Assembly (NCBI RefSeq): GCF_900199455.1
Contig: NZ_FZQR01000009.1
Coordinates: 62,001 to 126,000, forward strand
DNA: 64,000 nt
Origin: Mesorhizobium carmichaelinearum
GTDB taxonomy: Bacteria > Pseudomonadota > Alphaproteobacteria > Rhizobiales > Rhizobiaceae
Direction of reading: 5' to 3'
Shown here: positions 50,736 to 59,216 of the stretch, in pieces
Layout: the number at the start of each line of letters is the position of its first letter
Numbering within the stretch: the first letter of the stretch is position 1
Position numbers and translations under genes: made by a program
The notes under the pieces: model-generated
The model's input: the letters and a program-made list of their open reading frames with translations, nothing else
Database searches by the model: none
Told to the model about the DNA's origin: nothing

Positions 50736-51143
50736 ATGGCCGGTTCGCCCACAAAAATGCCGATCAAGCGACTGCCGATGCTGCCGGCGGAGCGGGCGCT
50801 GAAAGTGATCGCCGGGCGCTGGAAGGCGGTCATTCTCTACCACCTCTTCGATGGTCCAAGGCGGCTGTCGGCGCTCAAGGCACTGATGCCTGGTATCACA
50901 CAGAAAGTGCTGATCCAGCAGCTGCGCGAAATGGAGGAGCACGGCCTCGTCAGCCGCGAGATCTTCGCCGAAGTGCCCGCGCGCGTCGAATATTCGGCAA
51001 CCAGCCTAGGCCTCAGCCTCGAGCCGATCCTGCTGGCGCTCTGCCAGTGGGGCCAGCACCACGCCGACGAACTAAACGAGAAGCATCGCCTCGCCGACTG
51101 CATCATCCGGCCAAGGCAGGCCCAGCATGCGCACCTGGCATAG
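50736..51143 (+). CDS. HxlR regulator divergent from quinone oxidoreductase
   Basis: A 135-residue HxlR-type winged-helix protein: ALKVIAGRWKAVILYHLFDGPRRLSALKAL, ITQKVLIQQLREMEEHGLVSREIF and the wing VEYSATSLGLSLEPIL. It lacks the usual N-terminal sensor Cys; a C-terminal DCII is present. ATG at 50736 follows AGGAGGTGACC. It probably controls the divergent quinone oxidoreductase. Confidence 0.9.
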   Translation: MAGSPTKMPIKRLPMLPAERALKVIAGRWKAVILYHLFDGPRRLSALKALMPGITQKVLIQQLREMEEHGLVSREIFAEVPARVEYSATSLGLSLEPILLALCQWGQHHADELNEKHRLADCIIRPRQAQHAHLA

Positions 51144-51221
51144 ACCTCATTGGCGGGACGGGTTGCCGACACCGGCTGCCCATCGCGGACTGACGATTGT
51201 CTTCAGAACGGATCGGCAAAA

Positions 51222-52031
51222 ATGCATCGCATAGCCTCGGGCGAACTTTATCAGACCTACACTCTTGGCGACCTGCGCATCACGGCCTTGCGCGATGGCT
51301 ATGTCGACATGCCGATCAGGCGGCTTCGGCAAAACGGCGACAAGCCTTTTGGCGATGACTTGCCGGACCAGGTCACGCTGGTTGATGGTCAACTCAGGCT
51401 CTCCGTCAACGCCTTCGCGATTGACGATGGAAACGAGATCATCTTGATCGATACTGGCGCCGCGAATGCCTGGCACCCCACCATGGGCCGCCTTCCCCAG
51501 GCGCTGGACGAAGCCGGCATCGATGTCGAAAAAGTCCGCGCCGTCTGCTTCACCCATACGCATCTCGACCACATCCATGGCCTTGTGCTTGCTGATGGCC
51601 GGGACGCTTTCCCGCGTCTGTCGCGCTTGCTCGTTCCCCGGGAGGAACTCGGCCTCTTCCGCATCGTCGCGCGGCTCGAACGGTTTCACGACATGGCGGA
51701 ACCATTCGAGGCCGGAGACCGTATCGGGACGCATGTCGACGTTATTGACGCTCATGGCCATGAAGTGGGTCATAGCTGCTTTCGCGTTTCGAGCGGCGGC
51801 GAGAGCATTTTGATCTGGGGCGATACCGTTCACGTCCCGTCGCTTCAGTTCGATCGGCCCGAGGTGACGTGGGAATTCGACACGGATCAGGATCAGGCGC
51901 ATGAGAGCCGGTTGCGGCTGCTGGCGCTGGCGGCGGACGATCATTGTTTCGTCGCCGGCGCGCATCTGGACTCGCCCGGTATCGGCCGTGTCGTCCGGTC
52001 TGGCGGCAGCTTTCGATTTGAGCCGCTATAG
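51222..52031 (+). CDS. MBL-fold metallo-hydrolase
   Basis: A 269-residue metallo-beta-lactamase-fold protein. The metal motif is HTHLDH (112-117), with a further His in DAHGHEVGHS, Asp in IWGDTVH and a C-terminal His in AGAHLDSPG. The layout resembles quorum-quenching lactonase-like and other two-metal hydrolases. ATG at 51222 is chosen over a start 24 residues earlier. It lies 78 bases after the HxlR gene and may be cotranscribed with it. Substrate unknown. Confidence 0.88.
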   Translation: MHRIASGELYQTYTLGDLRITALRDGYVDMPIRRLRQNGDKPFGDDLPDQVTLVDGQLRLSVNAFAIDDGNEIILIDTGAANAWHPTMGRLPQALDEAGIDVEKVRAVCFTHTHLDHIHGLVLADGRDAFPRLSRLLVPREELGLFRIVARLERFHDMAEPFEAGDRIGTHVDVIDAHGHEVGHSCFRVSSGGESILIWGDTVHVPSLQFDRPEVTWEFDTDQDQAHESRLRLLALAADDHCFVAGAHLDSPGIGRVVRSGGSFRFEPL

Positions 52032-52100
52032 CCGCTTTGATTGAAAAGGGCGGCGCATGCGCCGCCCCGTATCCCTTGGGAGGATAATCTCAAAGAGCCT

Positions 52101-52706
52101 TCAGGCCGCCTTGACTTCCTCGGCAAGCGCGTCGGCATCGCGGGCCTTCTTCAACGCCTTGGCCCACCAGGCGACGTCGTTGACCAGAGCCGTGGCGGCC
52201 TGGTTCAGGTGCTCGAGATCTTCGAGCTTCTTCTCGCCCTGGCGGACGGCGAGGTAGTCGCCCCAGGCGATGTGGACGGCGGACTTGACCGGTGCCATCT
52301 GTAGCTCGACGGCATGGAGGCGGAGCTGCTCGACCGCACGGGCGCCACCGACACTGCCATAGCCGACGAAGCCCGCCGGCTTCTTGTTCCATTCATTGGC
52401 GGCGTAGTCGATGGCGTTCTTCAGCACGGCCGTCGGGCCGTGATTGTATTCGGCGGCGGTGAAGATGAAGCCGTCAAATTCGGCGACCTTCTTCTGCCAG
52501 CGCTGCGCCACCTCGTTGGTCGACGGCACCCAGGCGGAGGAGGCGACTTCGTCGAAGAACGGCAGCGGGAAGTCCCTGAGGTCGACGATCTCGACGTCGA
52601 TATCGGCATGCGACTTGGCGATCTTGGCGATCCATTGGGTCGGTGTATCGGCGAAGCGCGCGGCGCGCGTCGAACCGACGATAATGGCGATTTTCGGCTT
52701 TGACAT
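52101..52706 (-). CDS. NAD(P)H-dependent FMN reductase
   Basis: A 201-residue flavodoxin-fold reductase of the ChrR/NADPH-FMN reductase group: the FMN loop is IVGSTRAARFADTPTQWI (about 9-26) and the second contact FTAAEYNHGPTAVLKNAIDYA (about 83-103). It reduces flavins, quinones or similar acceptors. It is divergent from an HxlR gene with an operator between them. Confidence 0.93.
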   Translation of the reverse strand: MSKPKIAIIVGSTRAARFADTPTQWIAKIAKSHADIDVEIVDLRDFPLPFFDEVASSAWVPSTNEVAQRWQKKVAEFDGFIFTAAEYNHGPTAVLKNAIDYAANEWNKKPAGFVGYGSVGGARAVEQLRLHAVELQMAPVKSAVHIAWGDYLAVRQGEKKLEDLEHLNQAATALVNDVAWWAKALKKARDADALAEEVKAA

Positions 52707-52734
52707 GGGGGGCTCTCCATTCCAGTAAAAAGCT

Positions 52735-52751
52735 GGTATCGTTTAGATACC
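52735..52751. promoter_or_regulatory. HxlR operator: GGTATC-N5-GATACC
   Basis: GGTATC (52735-52740) and GATACC (52746-52751) are a perfect inverted repeat in the divergent region between the FMN reductase and the HxlR gene, with another GATAC copy at 52764-52768. This geometry fits YodB/HxlR-type operators. Confidence 0.65.
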
Positions 52752-52798
52752 GGCGCTATATGAGATACTGTCAACTGCCGACGCAAGGGGGCACCGTT

Positions 52799-53167
52799 TT
52801 GTTACTGAGGCACCCGCACAACACCGAAGACTGCCGCGCGATTTCGGAAATCCTGCAGCGCGTCGGCGACAAATGGACCGTGCTCGTGGTCGGCAAGCTG
52901 GGCGGCGGACCGCTGCGTTTCAACGAGTTGCGCGCGGCTGTCGGCGGCATCTCGCAGAAGATGCTGACCACCACCTTGCGCGGGCTGGAACGCGACGGTT
53001 TCGTCACCCGCACCGTGTTCCCGACCATTCCGCCGCGTGTCGATTATGAGCTGACCGAACTCGGTCACGAACTGTTGATCCCGGTCAGCGCGCTTGGCGA
53101 ATGGGCGCGCAGGAACACCCAGCGCGTCCAGGCGGCACGCGAAAAATTCGACGGCATGCATGGCTGA
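52799..53167 (+). CDS. HxlR regulator divergent from FMN reductase
   Basis: A 122-residue HxlR-type protein: DCRAISEILQRVGDKWTVLVVGKLG with the N-terminal Cys typical of quinone- and diamide-sensing members (YodB, CatR, HypR). GGISQKMLTTTLRGLERDGFVTR is the recognition helix and YELTELGHELL the wing. TTG at 52799 is chosen because AAGGGGG lies seven bases upstream and it gives the usual length; ATG at 52760 lies beside the operator without a ribosome site. Confidence 0.85.
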   Translation: MLLRHPHNTEDCRAISEILQRVGDKWTVLVVGKLGGGPLRFNELRAAVGGISQKMLTTTLRGLERDGFVTRTVFPTIPPRVDYELTELGHELLIPVSALGEWARRNTQRVQAAREKFDGMHG

Positions 53168-53337
53168 AACCCTTGCGTCGCAAGGACTCTAGCGTTTCGC
53201 GGTGAGCGAAACCGCCTGACGGCAAGCGTGTACGCGATCCTCTGAACGCGGCCTGGGCAGCTTTGTCTCATGGCGCTCGGGGCAGACCAGCACACAGGCT
53301 ACTTTGACGACGACAATCGCGGGCCAAAGGCAGCCCT

Positions 53338-53541
53338 TCAGGCTCTCGGCGACAAGCCCTCGCAAGGCGTCGTGCCGCAGGTCGTGCATGTCGTGGCCGG
53401 CTTGCGGTCACCCTTGCCGCCTTGCAAGCAAGTCGTGTGCGGAACGTCGTTTTTGACTTCGGCATAGGCGGTGACGCCGAGCAGGCAGACCAGGGCGACA
53501 AGGGCTGCCACGAGCCAGCTGTTCAGCATGTGTTGACGCAT
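53338..53541 (-). CDS. Small exported Cys-rich protein
   Basis: A 67-residue protein: a signal peptide or membrane segment (about 8-26) and a short mature part with four Cys, two of them in TTCTTCG. ATG at 53541 follows GGGGGAAAG. Family unknown. The stretch on either side (53168-53337 and 53542-53657) holds nothing else I can support. Confidence 0.55.
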   Translation of the reverse strand: MRQHMLNSWLVAALVALVCLLGVTAYAEVKNDVPHTTCLQGGKGDRKPATTCTTCGTTPCEGLSPRA

Positions 53542-53657
53542 TGTCTTTCCCCCAACGCCGGCACAATCGGGCGTGAAGGCAACCATTGGATGTCGCGGAA
53601 CGCATCGCCCGCGCCGGCGATGTTACAATTGCGCTGGATTGGAAAACCGGGCTTTCG

Positions 53658-54053
53658 TCAACCCTCGGCCGGAACGGCCTTCGGCTTGCCCTCGCCGTCC
53701 AGCGCCACCATGACGAAATCGGCGTGGGTGACCTTTTCCATCAGATCGGACAGATAGCGCTGCGCCCAGGCCTCGACCTTCAGCGTCATCGAGGTACGGC
53801 CGACGCGTTCGACATGGGTGTAGATGCACAGCGTGTCGCCGATCTTCATCGGCTTGGCGAAGGACATTTCCTTGACCGCCGCCGTCACCACGCGGCCCCG
53901 GGCGCGCTCGGCGGCGCGGATGCCGCAGGCAAGGTCCATCTGTGCCATGACCCAGCCGCCAAAGATATCGCCGGCTGCATTGGCGTCCGAAGGCATGGCC
54001 AGCGTGCGCAGCGTCAGGTCTCCGATCGGCCGTCCGTCCGCGTATTGCACCAT
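53658..54053 (-). CDS. Acyl-CoA thioesterase (YciA-type hotdog)
   Basis: A 131-residue hotdog-fold thioesterase: LRTLAMPSDANAAGDIFGGWVMAQMDLA (about 14-41) holds the catalytic Asp, then VVTAAVKEMSFAKPMKIGD and VTHADFVMVALDGEGKPK. YciA-type enzymes hydrolyse short to medium acyl-CoAs. ATG at 54053 follows AAGGGA by nine bases; an earlier start adds 20 unrelated residues. Confidence 0.92.
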   Translation of the reverse strand: MVQYADGRPIGDLTLRTLAMPSDANAAGDIFGGWVMAQMDLACGIRAAERARGRVVTAAVKEMSFAKPMKIGDTLCIYTHVERVGRTSMTLKVEAWAQRYLSDLMEKVTHADFVMVALDGEGKPKAVPAEG

Positions 54054-54149
54054 GCGAGAAATCCCTTGAGATCGAGGGCTCGAGATCGATTGCCCTCGAT
54101 CCCGTAGCGTCACGGCGCGGACGCGTCAACGCGGCATTGGATGGGTCCG

Positions 54150-55091
54150 CTAGAAGTAGCGCGCGAGGTTCGAGCGGATGCGATCGAGAACGGTGTCCCC
54201 GGAAACGTCGGGAACGAACGCCTTGCCCGTGATCGCCTCGTAAGCCTGCGCATAGATGCGAGAGGCCTGTTCGACAATCTCGTCGGGGATCGTCGGAATA
54301 GGATCCTTGTAGGGATCGCAGCGCGCCGCCACCCATGAGCGGATGAAATCCTTGTCGAAACTCTCCGGCCGCGTGCCGCTTGCCAGCGCCTGTTCGTAGC
54401 TCCCCGCGATCCAGTACCGGCTGGAGTCCGGCGTATGGATTTCGTCGGCCAGGATGATGGTGCCGTTTCTGTCGGTGCCGAATTCGTATTTGGTGTCGGC
54501 GAGGATCAGGCCGCGTTCGGCGGCGCGCGTCTGGCCGCGGGCAAACAATTTCAAGGCATAATCCGAGACGGTGTCCCACTGCGCCTGCGTGAGCAATCCC
54601 TGTTCGAGGATCTCCGCCCTCGACAGCGGCTCGTCATGGGCGCCATCCGCCGCCTTGCTCGTCGGCGTGATGACCGGCTCGGCCAGCTTTTCATTGTCGC
54701 GCAGCCCGTCGGGCAGGCGCATTCCATACATGTCGCGTTCGCCGCGCTTATAGCGCGTCAGGATCGAGGTGCTGGTGGTGCCCGCGAGATAGCCGCGCAC
54801 GACGATCTCGACCGGCAAGATATCGAGCCTTGTGCCGACGACCACATTGGGGTCGGGATATTCGAGCACATGGTTCGGGCAGATATCGGCGGTTTCCTCG
54901 AACCAGTAGCGTGCCGTCTGCGTCAGTATCTCGCCCTTGAACGGGATCGAGGTCAGGATGATGTCGAAGGCGCTGAGACGGTCGGTGGCGATGATGATGC
55001 GCTGGCCGTCGGCCAGGTCGTAATTTTCGCGGACCTTGCCCTTGTAGTGGCCCGGCAGCTCGGGAATGAAGGCATCCGACAGGGTCCGCAT
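54150..55091 (-). CDS. purC: Phosphoribosylaminoimidazole-succinocarboxamide synthase, long form
   Basis: A 313-residue SAICAR synthase that joins CAIR and aspartate in purine synthesis. The N-terminus HYKGKVRENYDL with IIIATDRLSAFDIIL, the VVRGYLAGTT block, KLAEPVITPTSKAADGAHDE and the metal/ATP region LADTKYEFG are typical of the longer type also found in yeast, about 60 residues longer than the E. coli form. Rhizobia often carry a short PurC too; this may be the second copy. ATG at 55091 follows AGGAAATC. Confidence 0.91.
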   Translation of the reverse strand: MRTLSDAFIPELPGHYKGKVRENYDLADGQRIIIATDRLSAFDIILTSIPFKGEILTQTARYWFEETADICPNHVLEYPDPNVVVGTRLDILPVEIVVRGYLAGTTSTSILTRYKRGERDMYGMRLPDGLRDNEKLAEPVITPTSKAADGAHDEPLSRAEILEQGLLTQAQWDTVSDYALKLFARGQTRAAERGLILADTKYEFGTDRNGTIILADEIHTPDSSRYWIAGSYEQALASGTRPESFDKDFIRSWVAARCDPYKDPIPTIPDEIVEQASRIYAQAYEAITGKAFVPDVSGDTVLDRIRSNLARYF

Positions 55092-55310
55092 ATGATTTCC
55101 TGCCTTCCGCAGAGTGGCCAGAGCAAAATGATGCCCTCGCATAAGCTGTCGACCCCATGCATATCAAGCTCCATTGTCGGTATTCCCCGCAACTCGACCT
55201 CTCGCCTGTGTTGCCGGTATGCTGCACGGCGCACGCACTAACGGTAGAGCGCGCACCACCATTGATGGACAGTTGACCGGTCCAGAAACCTCAGGGAGCC
55301 GCCAGGAGCA

Positions 55311-55916
55311 ATGCGCACGCAGAAAGAATGGTCGAGCGAAGACGATACTCGTGCATACAGAGAGCTCCGAGCCCTGGTCGACAGGTGGAGACGCCTCGGT
55401 CAGAAACCCTATCCGGATGGAACAGAGTGGATCGGCCATACGCCACATCGTGCGCCTGAAGCGTATTTGCATCAGCTGTATGCACCACTTGGCGTCATCG
55501 GAATTGGGCAGATGGAGTCTGAAATTTCGAACCGAATTCCAGATAATTTCCGCCGTTTTCTCATGCTTCACAACGGGATAGGTCTGTTTGCGAATTATAT
55601 AAGCATATACGGGCTGCGAGGTAGCTGGTCACGCACAAATCTGGTGGAGGCAGGTCAACAACCCTTCTCCATAATGGAACCGAATGTGAAGAGGCGACCT
55701 ATCAGTGCACCGGACGATATTCTCTTTGTTGGCTCGCTCGGCCACAATAGAGATTTGATTGCTATGAATCCGGATGGGAGGGTCTTTCAGTGGGCGAGCA
55801 CTCTGTCCGGTTTGGCCAAATCCTACTCAAGCGTGTTCACCTTCCTGCTGGAAGAAGCCAATAAAGCTGGGGCCCTGTTCGATCCTCATGGGCGCGAACG
55901 CGGCTCCTATAACTGA
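55311..55916 (+). CDS. SMI1/KNR4 (SUKH) family protein
   Basis: A 201-residue protein with a SUKH-like core: ESEISNRIPDNFRRFLMLHNGIGLF (about 69-93), DDILFVGSLGHNRDLIAMNPDG and WASTLSGLAKSYSSVFTFLL. Many SUKH proteins are immunity proteins for contact-dependent nuclease toxins. No toxin gene is adjacent, so this is an orphan immunity gene or a different SUKH role. The sequence looks less GC-rich by eye than its flanks, suggesting transfer. ATG at 55311 follows AGGAGCA. Confidence 0.78.
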   Translation: MRTQKEWSSEDDTRAYRELRALVDRWRRLGQKPYPDGTEWIGHTPHRAPEAYLHQLYAPLGVIGIGQMESEISNRIPDNFRRFLMLHNGIGLFANYISIYGLRGSWSRTNLVEAGQQPFSIMEPNVKRRPISAPDDILFVGSLGHNRDLIAMNPDGRVFQWASTLSGLAKSYSSVFTFLLEEANKAGALFDPHGRERGSYN

Positions 55917-56029
55917 GCTTCAAAACCTTGGCTAATATTCAAACTGTCAGGCGGGGACCGTTACATGGCACGTCGTATTCGTATCGACTTCGCGGTGCCT
56001 CCTGACGATCATGACCTCAACTTCAGGAT

Positions 56030-56254
56030 ATGGATATTCGCCGAGGTCTCTATCGCGCCCTGCGATCGAACGAGCTTGCGTCGCTTTCGCTCGACGACGT
56101 CGACCGTGTCTCATCACGCCTCGACATCCCCGTTCGATCGAAAAGGAAAGTGCGCCGCGCCGTCACTGTTATCGAACAAGTGCTGGAGACGCATATCCTG
56201 ACGCAGGTCGCGAGATTGTCGGTGACCGACGAAGATGGACAGCTTGTTGATTGA
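56030..56254 (+). CDS. Small hypothetical protein
   Basis: A 74-residue, charged, helical protein (MDIRRGLYRALRSNELASL at the start). I do not recognise it. A second frame begins at 55965 (MARRIRIDFAVPPDDHD), shifted by one base relative to this one, and its first 20 residues look protein-like. The true gene may therefore be frameshifted near 56020. It belongs to the same islet as the SUKH gene. Confidence 0.4.
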   Translation: MDIRRGLYRALRSNELASLSLDDVDRVSSRLDIPVRSKRKVRRAVTVIEQVLETHILTQVARLSVTDEDGQLVD

Positions 56255-56388
56255 ACCGGCATGCTCGGTGTCGATTGCGACATGGCCGCCGGTCGCTTTT
56301 TTCACAACGCATGCCGGAAGGCGCGGCGACTCGGCGAACCCATGGCGTCTAGGCTGCGGCCAGATTTCCGGAGCCGCCCAGAATTATC

Positions 56389-58005
56389 ATGCAGACTTAT
56401 GACTTCATCATCGTCGGCTCCGGCTCGGCCGGCTCGGTTCTGGCGGACAAACTATCAGCCTCGGGTCGTTTTTCGGTGCTGGTGCTGGAAGCCGGCGGCA
56501 CCGACCGCCGCTTCTACGTGCAGATGCCGCTCGGCTACGGCAAGACATTCTTCGACCCCGCGGTCAACTGGAACTACAAGACGGAAGCCGATCCCGGTCT
56601 TGGCGGCAATGTCGACCACTGGCCGCGCGGCAAGCTGCTCGGCGGCTCGAGCTCGATCAACGCCATGGTCTGGATCCGGGGCGCGCGCGAGGATTTCGAC
56701 GACTGGCGCGCCGCCGGCAATCCCGGCTGGGGCTATGACGATCTGCTGCCGATCTTCAAAGCGCTTGAGGACAATGAGGCCGGCGCCGACAAATGGCGCG
56801 GCACCGGCGGTCCCCTGCACATCAGCGAAACGGCGAACGCCGTCCATCCGCTGACCAAGCGCTATCTCGCCGCCGGCCAGCAGGCCGGCCTGCCGCTCAA
56901 CCCCGATTTCAACGGCGCGGCACAGGAAGGCGTCGGCACCTACCAGATCTCGACCAAGAACGGCCGCCGCATGTCCGCCGCCCGCGCCTTCCTGCGCCCG
57001 GCGATGAAGCGCGGCAACGTCCGCGTCGAGACGAACGCGCTGGCAAGCCGCATCCTGTTCGAAGGCAAACGCGCCGTCGGTGTCGAATATCTGCAGAACG
57101 GTCAGACCAAGACGGCGCGGGCCGGCCGCGAAGTCATCCTTTCCGCCGGCTCGATCAACTCGCCGCAGCTCATGCAGCTCTCCGGCGTCGGCCCGGTGGC
57201 GCTGCTCAACGGGTTGGGCATCCCGGCCGTCCACGCCAACGAGAACGTCGGCGCCAATTTGCAGGACCATGTCGGCATCAACTACACCTTCAAGGGCAAG
57301 GTGCCGACGCTGAACCAGGTCCTGCGCCCCTGGTGGGGCAAGCTGCTGGTCGGCATGCAGTACATCTTGACGCGTTCCGGTCCGCTATCGCTGTCGATGA
57401 ACCATGGCGGCGGCTTCTTCCGCACCGACCCGGCGTTCTCGCGCCCCAACATGCAGCTCTATTTTCAGGCCTTCTCGACCGTCATCCCGAAGAGCGGCGA
57501 ACGGCCGATCCTGACGCCCGACCCGTGGCCTGGCTTCTCCATCGGCCTGTCCAATTGCCGCCCGTCGAGCCGGGGCGAGATCATGCTCCGCTCCAGCAAT
57601 CCGCTGGACTACCCAAAGATCACCGCCAACGCCTATTCCACCAATGCCGATGTCGAGGAGATGCTGGCGGCGGTGAAATTCGTGCGCAAGATCGCCTCGA
57701 TGCCGGCCATGGCCGAAATCATCAGGGAAGAGGTCCTGCCCGGCCCGTCGATCCAATCGGACGCCGACCTGATCACCGATTTCAGGAAACGCTCCGGCAC
57801 CGTCTATCACCCGGTTTCGACCTGCCGCATGGGGCCTGATCCCCAGCGCTCAGTCGTCGATCCGCGCCTGAAAGTGCACGGGCTTGAAGGCTTGCGCGTC
57901 ATCGACGCCTCGATCTTTCCCGACAACATCACCGGCAACACCAACGCCGCCTCGATCATGACCGGGTGGAAGGGCGCCGAACTGGTTCTGGAGGACCAAA
58001 AATGA
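56389..58005 (+). CDS. GMC-family FAD oxidoreductase
   Basis: A 538-residue glucose-methanol-choline oxidoreductase. The FAD motif is IVGSGSAGSVLADKLSASGRF (about 7-27) with LEAGG, then the GMC signature GGSSSINAMVWIRG (about 85-98) and ILSAGSINSPQLMQLSGVG. The catalytic His and its partner lie in YHPVSTCRMG and ITGNTNAAS near the end. It oxidises an alcohol or aldose at FAD, passing electrons to an acceptor. It is first of a three-gene operon with overlapping ends; the next ATG overlaps its stop. Confidence 0.93.
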   Translation: MQTYDFIIVGSGSAGSVLADKLSASGRFSVLVLEAGGTDRRFYVQMPLGYGKTFFDPAVNWNYKTEADPGLGGNVDHWPRGKLLGGSSSINAMVWIRGAREDFDDWRAAGNPGWGYDDLLPIFKALEDNEAGADKWRGTGGPLHISETANAVHPLTKRYLAAGQQAGLPLNPDFNGAAQEGVGTYQISTKNGRRMSAARAFLRPAMKRGNVRVETNALASRILFEGKRAVGVEYLQNGQTKTARAGREVILSAGSINSPQLMQLSGVGPVALLNGLGIPAVHANENVGANLQDHVGINYTFKGKVPTLNQVLRPWWGKLLVGMQYILTRSGPLSLSMNHGGGFFRTDPAFSRPNMQLYFQAFSTVIPKSGERPILTPDPWPGFSIGLSNCRPSSRGEIMLRSSNPLDYPKITANAYSTNADVEEMLAAVKFVRKIASMPAMAEIIREEVLPGPSIQSDADLITDFRKRSGTVYHPVSTCRMGPDPQRSVVDPRLKVHGLEGLRVIDASIFPDNITGNTNAASIMTGWKGAELVLEDQK

Positions 58006-59216
58006 AGATCACCGACGTCAAGACCTGGGTTGTCGGCAACCCGCCGCCCGGCATCGGCGGCAAGTATTTCATCTTCGTCAAGCTCACCACCGATGGCGGT
58101 GTGGTCGGCTATGGTGAGGCCTACAACGCCACCTTCTCCGCCCATATCACCGCGAAGATGGTCGAGGACATGGCCGAGCGCTATCTCGTCGGCCGCGATC
58201 CGCACGACATCGAGAATTTCTTCCGCCGCGCCTATTCCTCCGGCTTCACCCAGCGCCCCGACGTGTCCGGCATGGGCTGCTTCTCGGCGCTCGAAATGGC
58301 GTGCTGGGACATCATCGGCAAGGAGGCGAACAAACCGGTCTACAAACTGCTCGGCGGCCAGGTGCATGAGACGCTGCGCTCCTACACCTATCTCTATCCG
58401 CACACCGGCAGTGTCCATTCCGAGGACGCGCCAGACGGCAGGAACGTCTACAACGACCCCGAAATGGCGGCGGCCTGTGCGCTCGAATATGTCGAGCAGG
58501 GCTTCAATGCCGTCAAGCTCGACCCAGCCGGCCCCTACACCGCCTTCGACGGCCACCAGCCGCGCCTCATCGACATCGACGTCTCCACCCGCATGATCAA
58601 GGCGATCCGCGAGGCGGTCGGCACCCGCGCCGACATATTGTTCGGCACGCACGGCCAGTTCACCGCATCGGGTGCGCTGCGCATGGCACGCGCCATCGAG
58701 CCCTATGATCCCTTGTGGTTCGAGGAGCCGGTGCCACCTGACATGCCCGAAGTGATGGCGCAAGTGGCGCGAGGCACATCGATCCCGATCGCCACCGGCG
58801 AGCGGCTGACGACCAAATTCGAATTCGCCCGCGTCATCGAGAACCGTGCGGCGACCATCCTGCAGCCGGATCTCGGCCGCTCCGGCGGCATTCTCGAAAC
58901 CAAGAAGATCGCCGCCATGGCCGAGGCCTACCACATCCAGGTCGCGCCGCACTGCTATTGCGGCCCGATCGTCGGTGCCGCCAACATCCAGCTTGCCGTG
59001 ACCTTGCCCAACTTCCTGATCCTGGAGTCGTTGAAGCAGTGGGACGGTTTCCACGCCACGCTCCTGAAGAAGAAGATCGAGTGGCAGGACGGCAATGTCA
59101 TCCCGTCGAAGGAACCGGGGCTGGGCGTCGAGCTCAACGAAGCGGTCTGCGATGCGCATCCCTACACCGGCAAGGATTTGCACCTGCAGATGATGCAGAC
59201 ACCGTTGATGCCGTGA
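58002..59216 (+). CDS. Enolase-superfamily sugar-acid dehydratase (mandelate racemase group)
   Basis: A 404-residue enolase-superfamily protein resembling galactonate dehydratase. The N-terminal capping domain and barrel segments VKLDPAGPY, WFEEPVPPDMPEV, IATGERL, ILQPDLGRSGGI, APHCYCGPIVGAANIQLA and ILESL are visible. The third-strand metal position reads FGTHGQF, with Gly where galactonate dehydratase has Asp. It probably dehydrates an aldonic acid made by the preceding oxidoreductase. ATG at 58002 overlaps the GMC stop; its own stop overlaps the next GTG. Confidence 0.9.
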   Translation: MKITDVKTWVVGNPPPGIGGKYFIFVKLTTDGGVVGYGEAYNATFSAHITAKMVEDMAERYLVGRDPHDIENFFRRAYSSGFTQRPDVSGMGCFSALEMACWDIIGKEANKPVYKLLGGQVHETLRSYTYLYPHTGSVHSEDAPDGRNVYNDPEMAAACALEYVEQGFNAVKLDPAGPYTAFDGHQPRLIDIDVSTRMIKAIREAVGTRADILFGTHGQFTASGALRMARAIEPYDPLWFEEPVPPDMPEVMAQVARGTSIPIATGERLTTKFEFARVIENRAATILQPDLGRSGGILETKKIAAMAEAYHIQVAPHCYCGPIVGAANIQLAVTLPNFLILESLKQWDGFHATLLKKKIEWQDGNVIPSKEPGLGVELNEAVCDAHPYTGKDLHLQMMQTPLMP

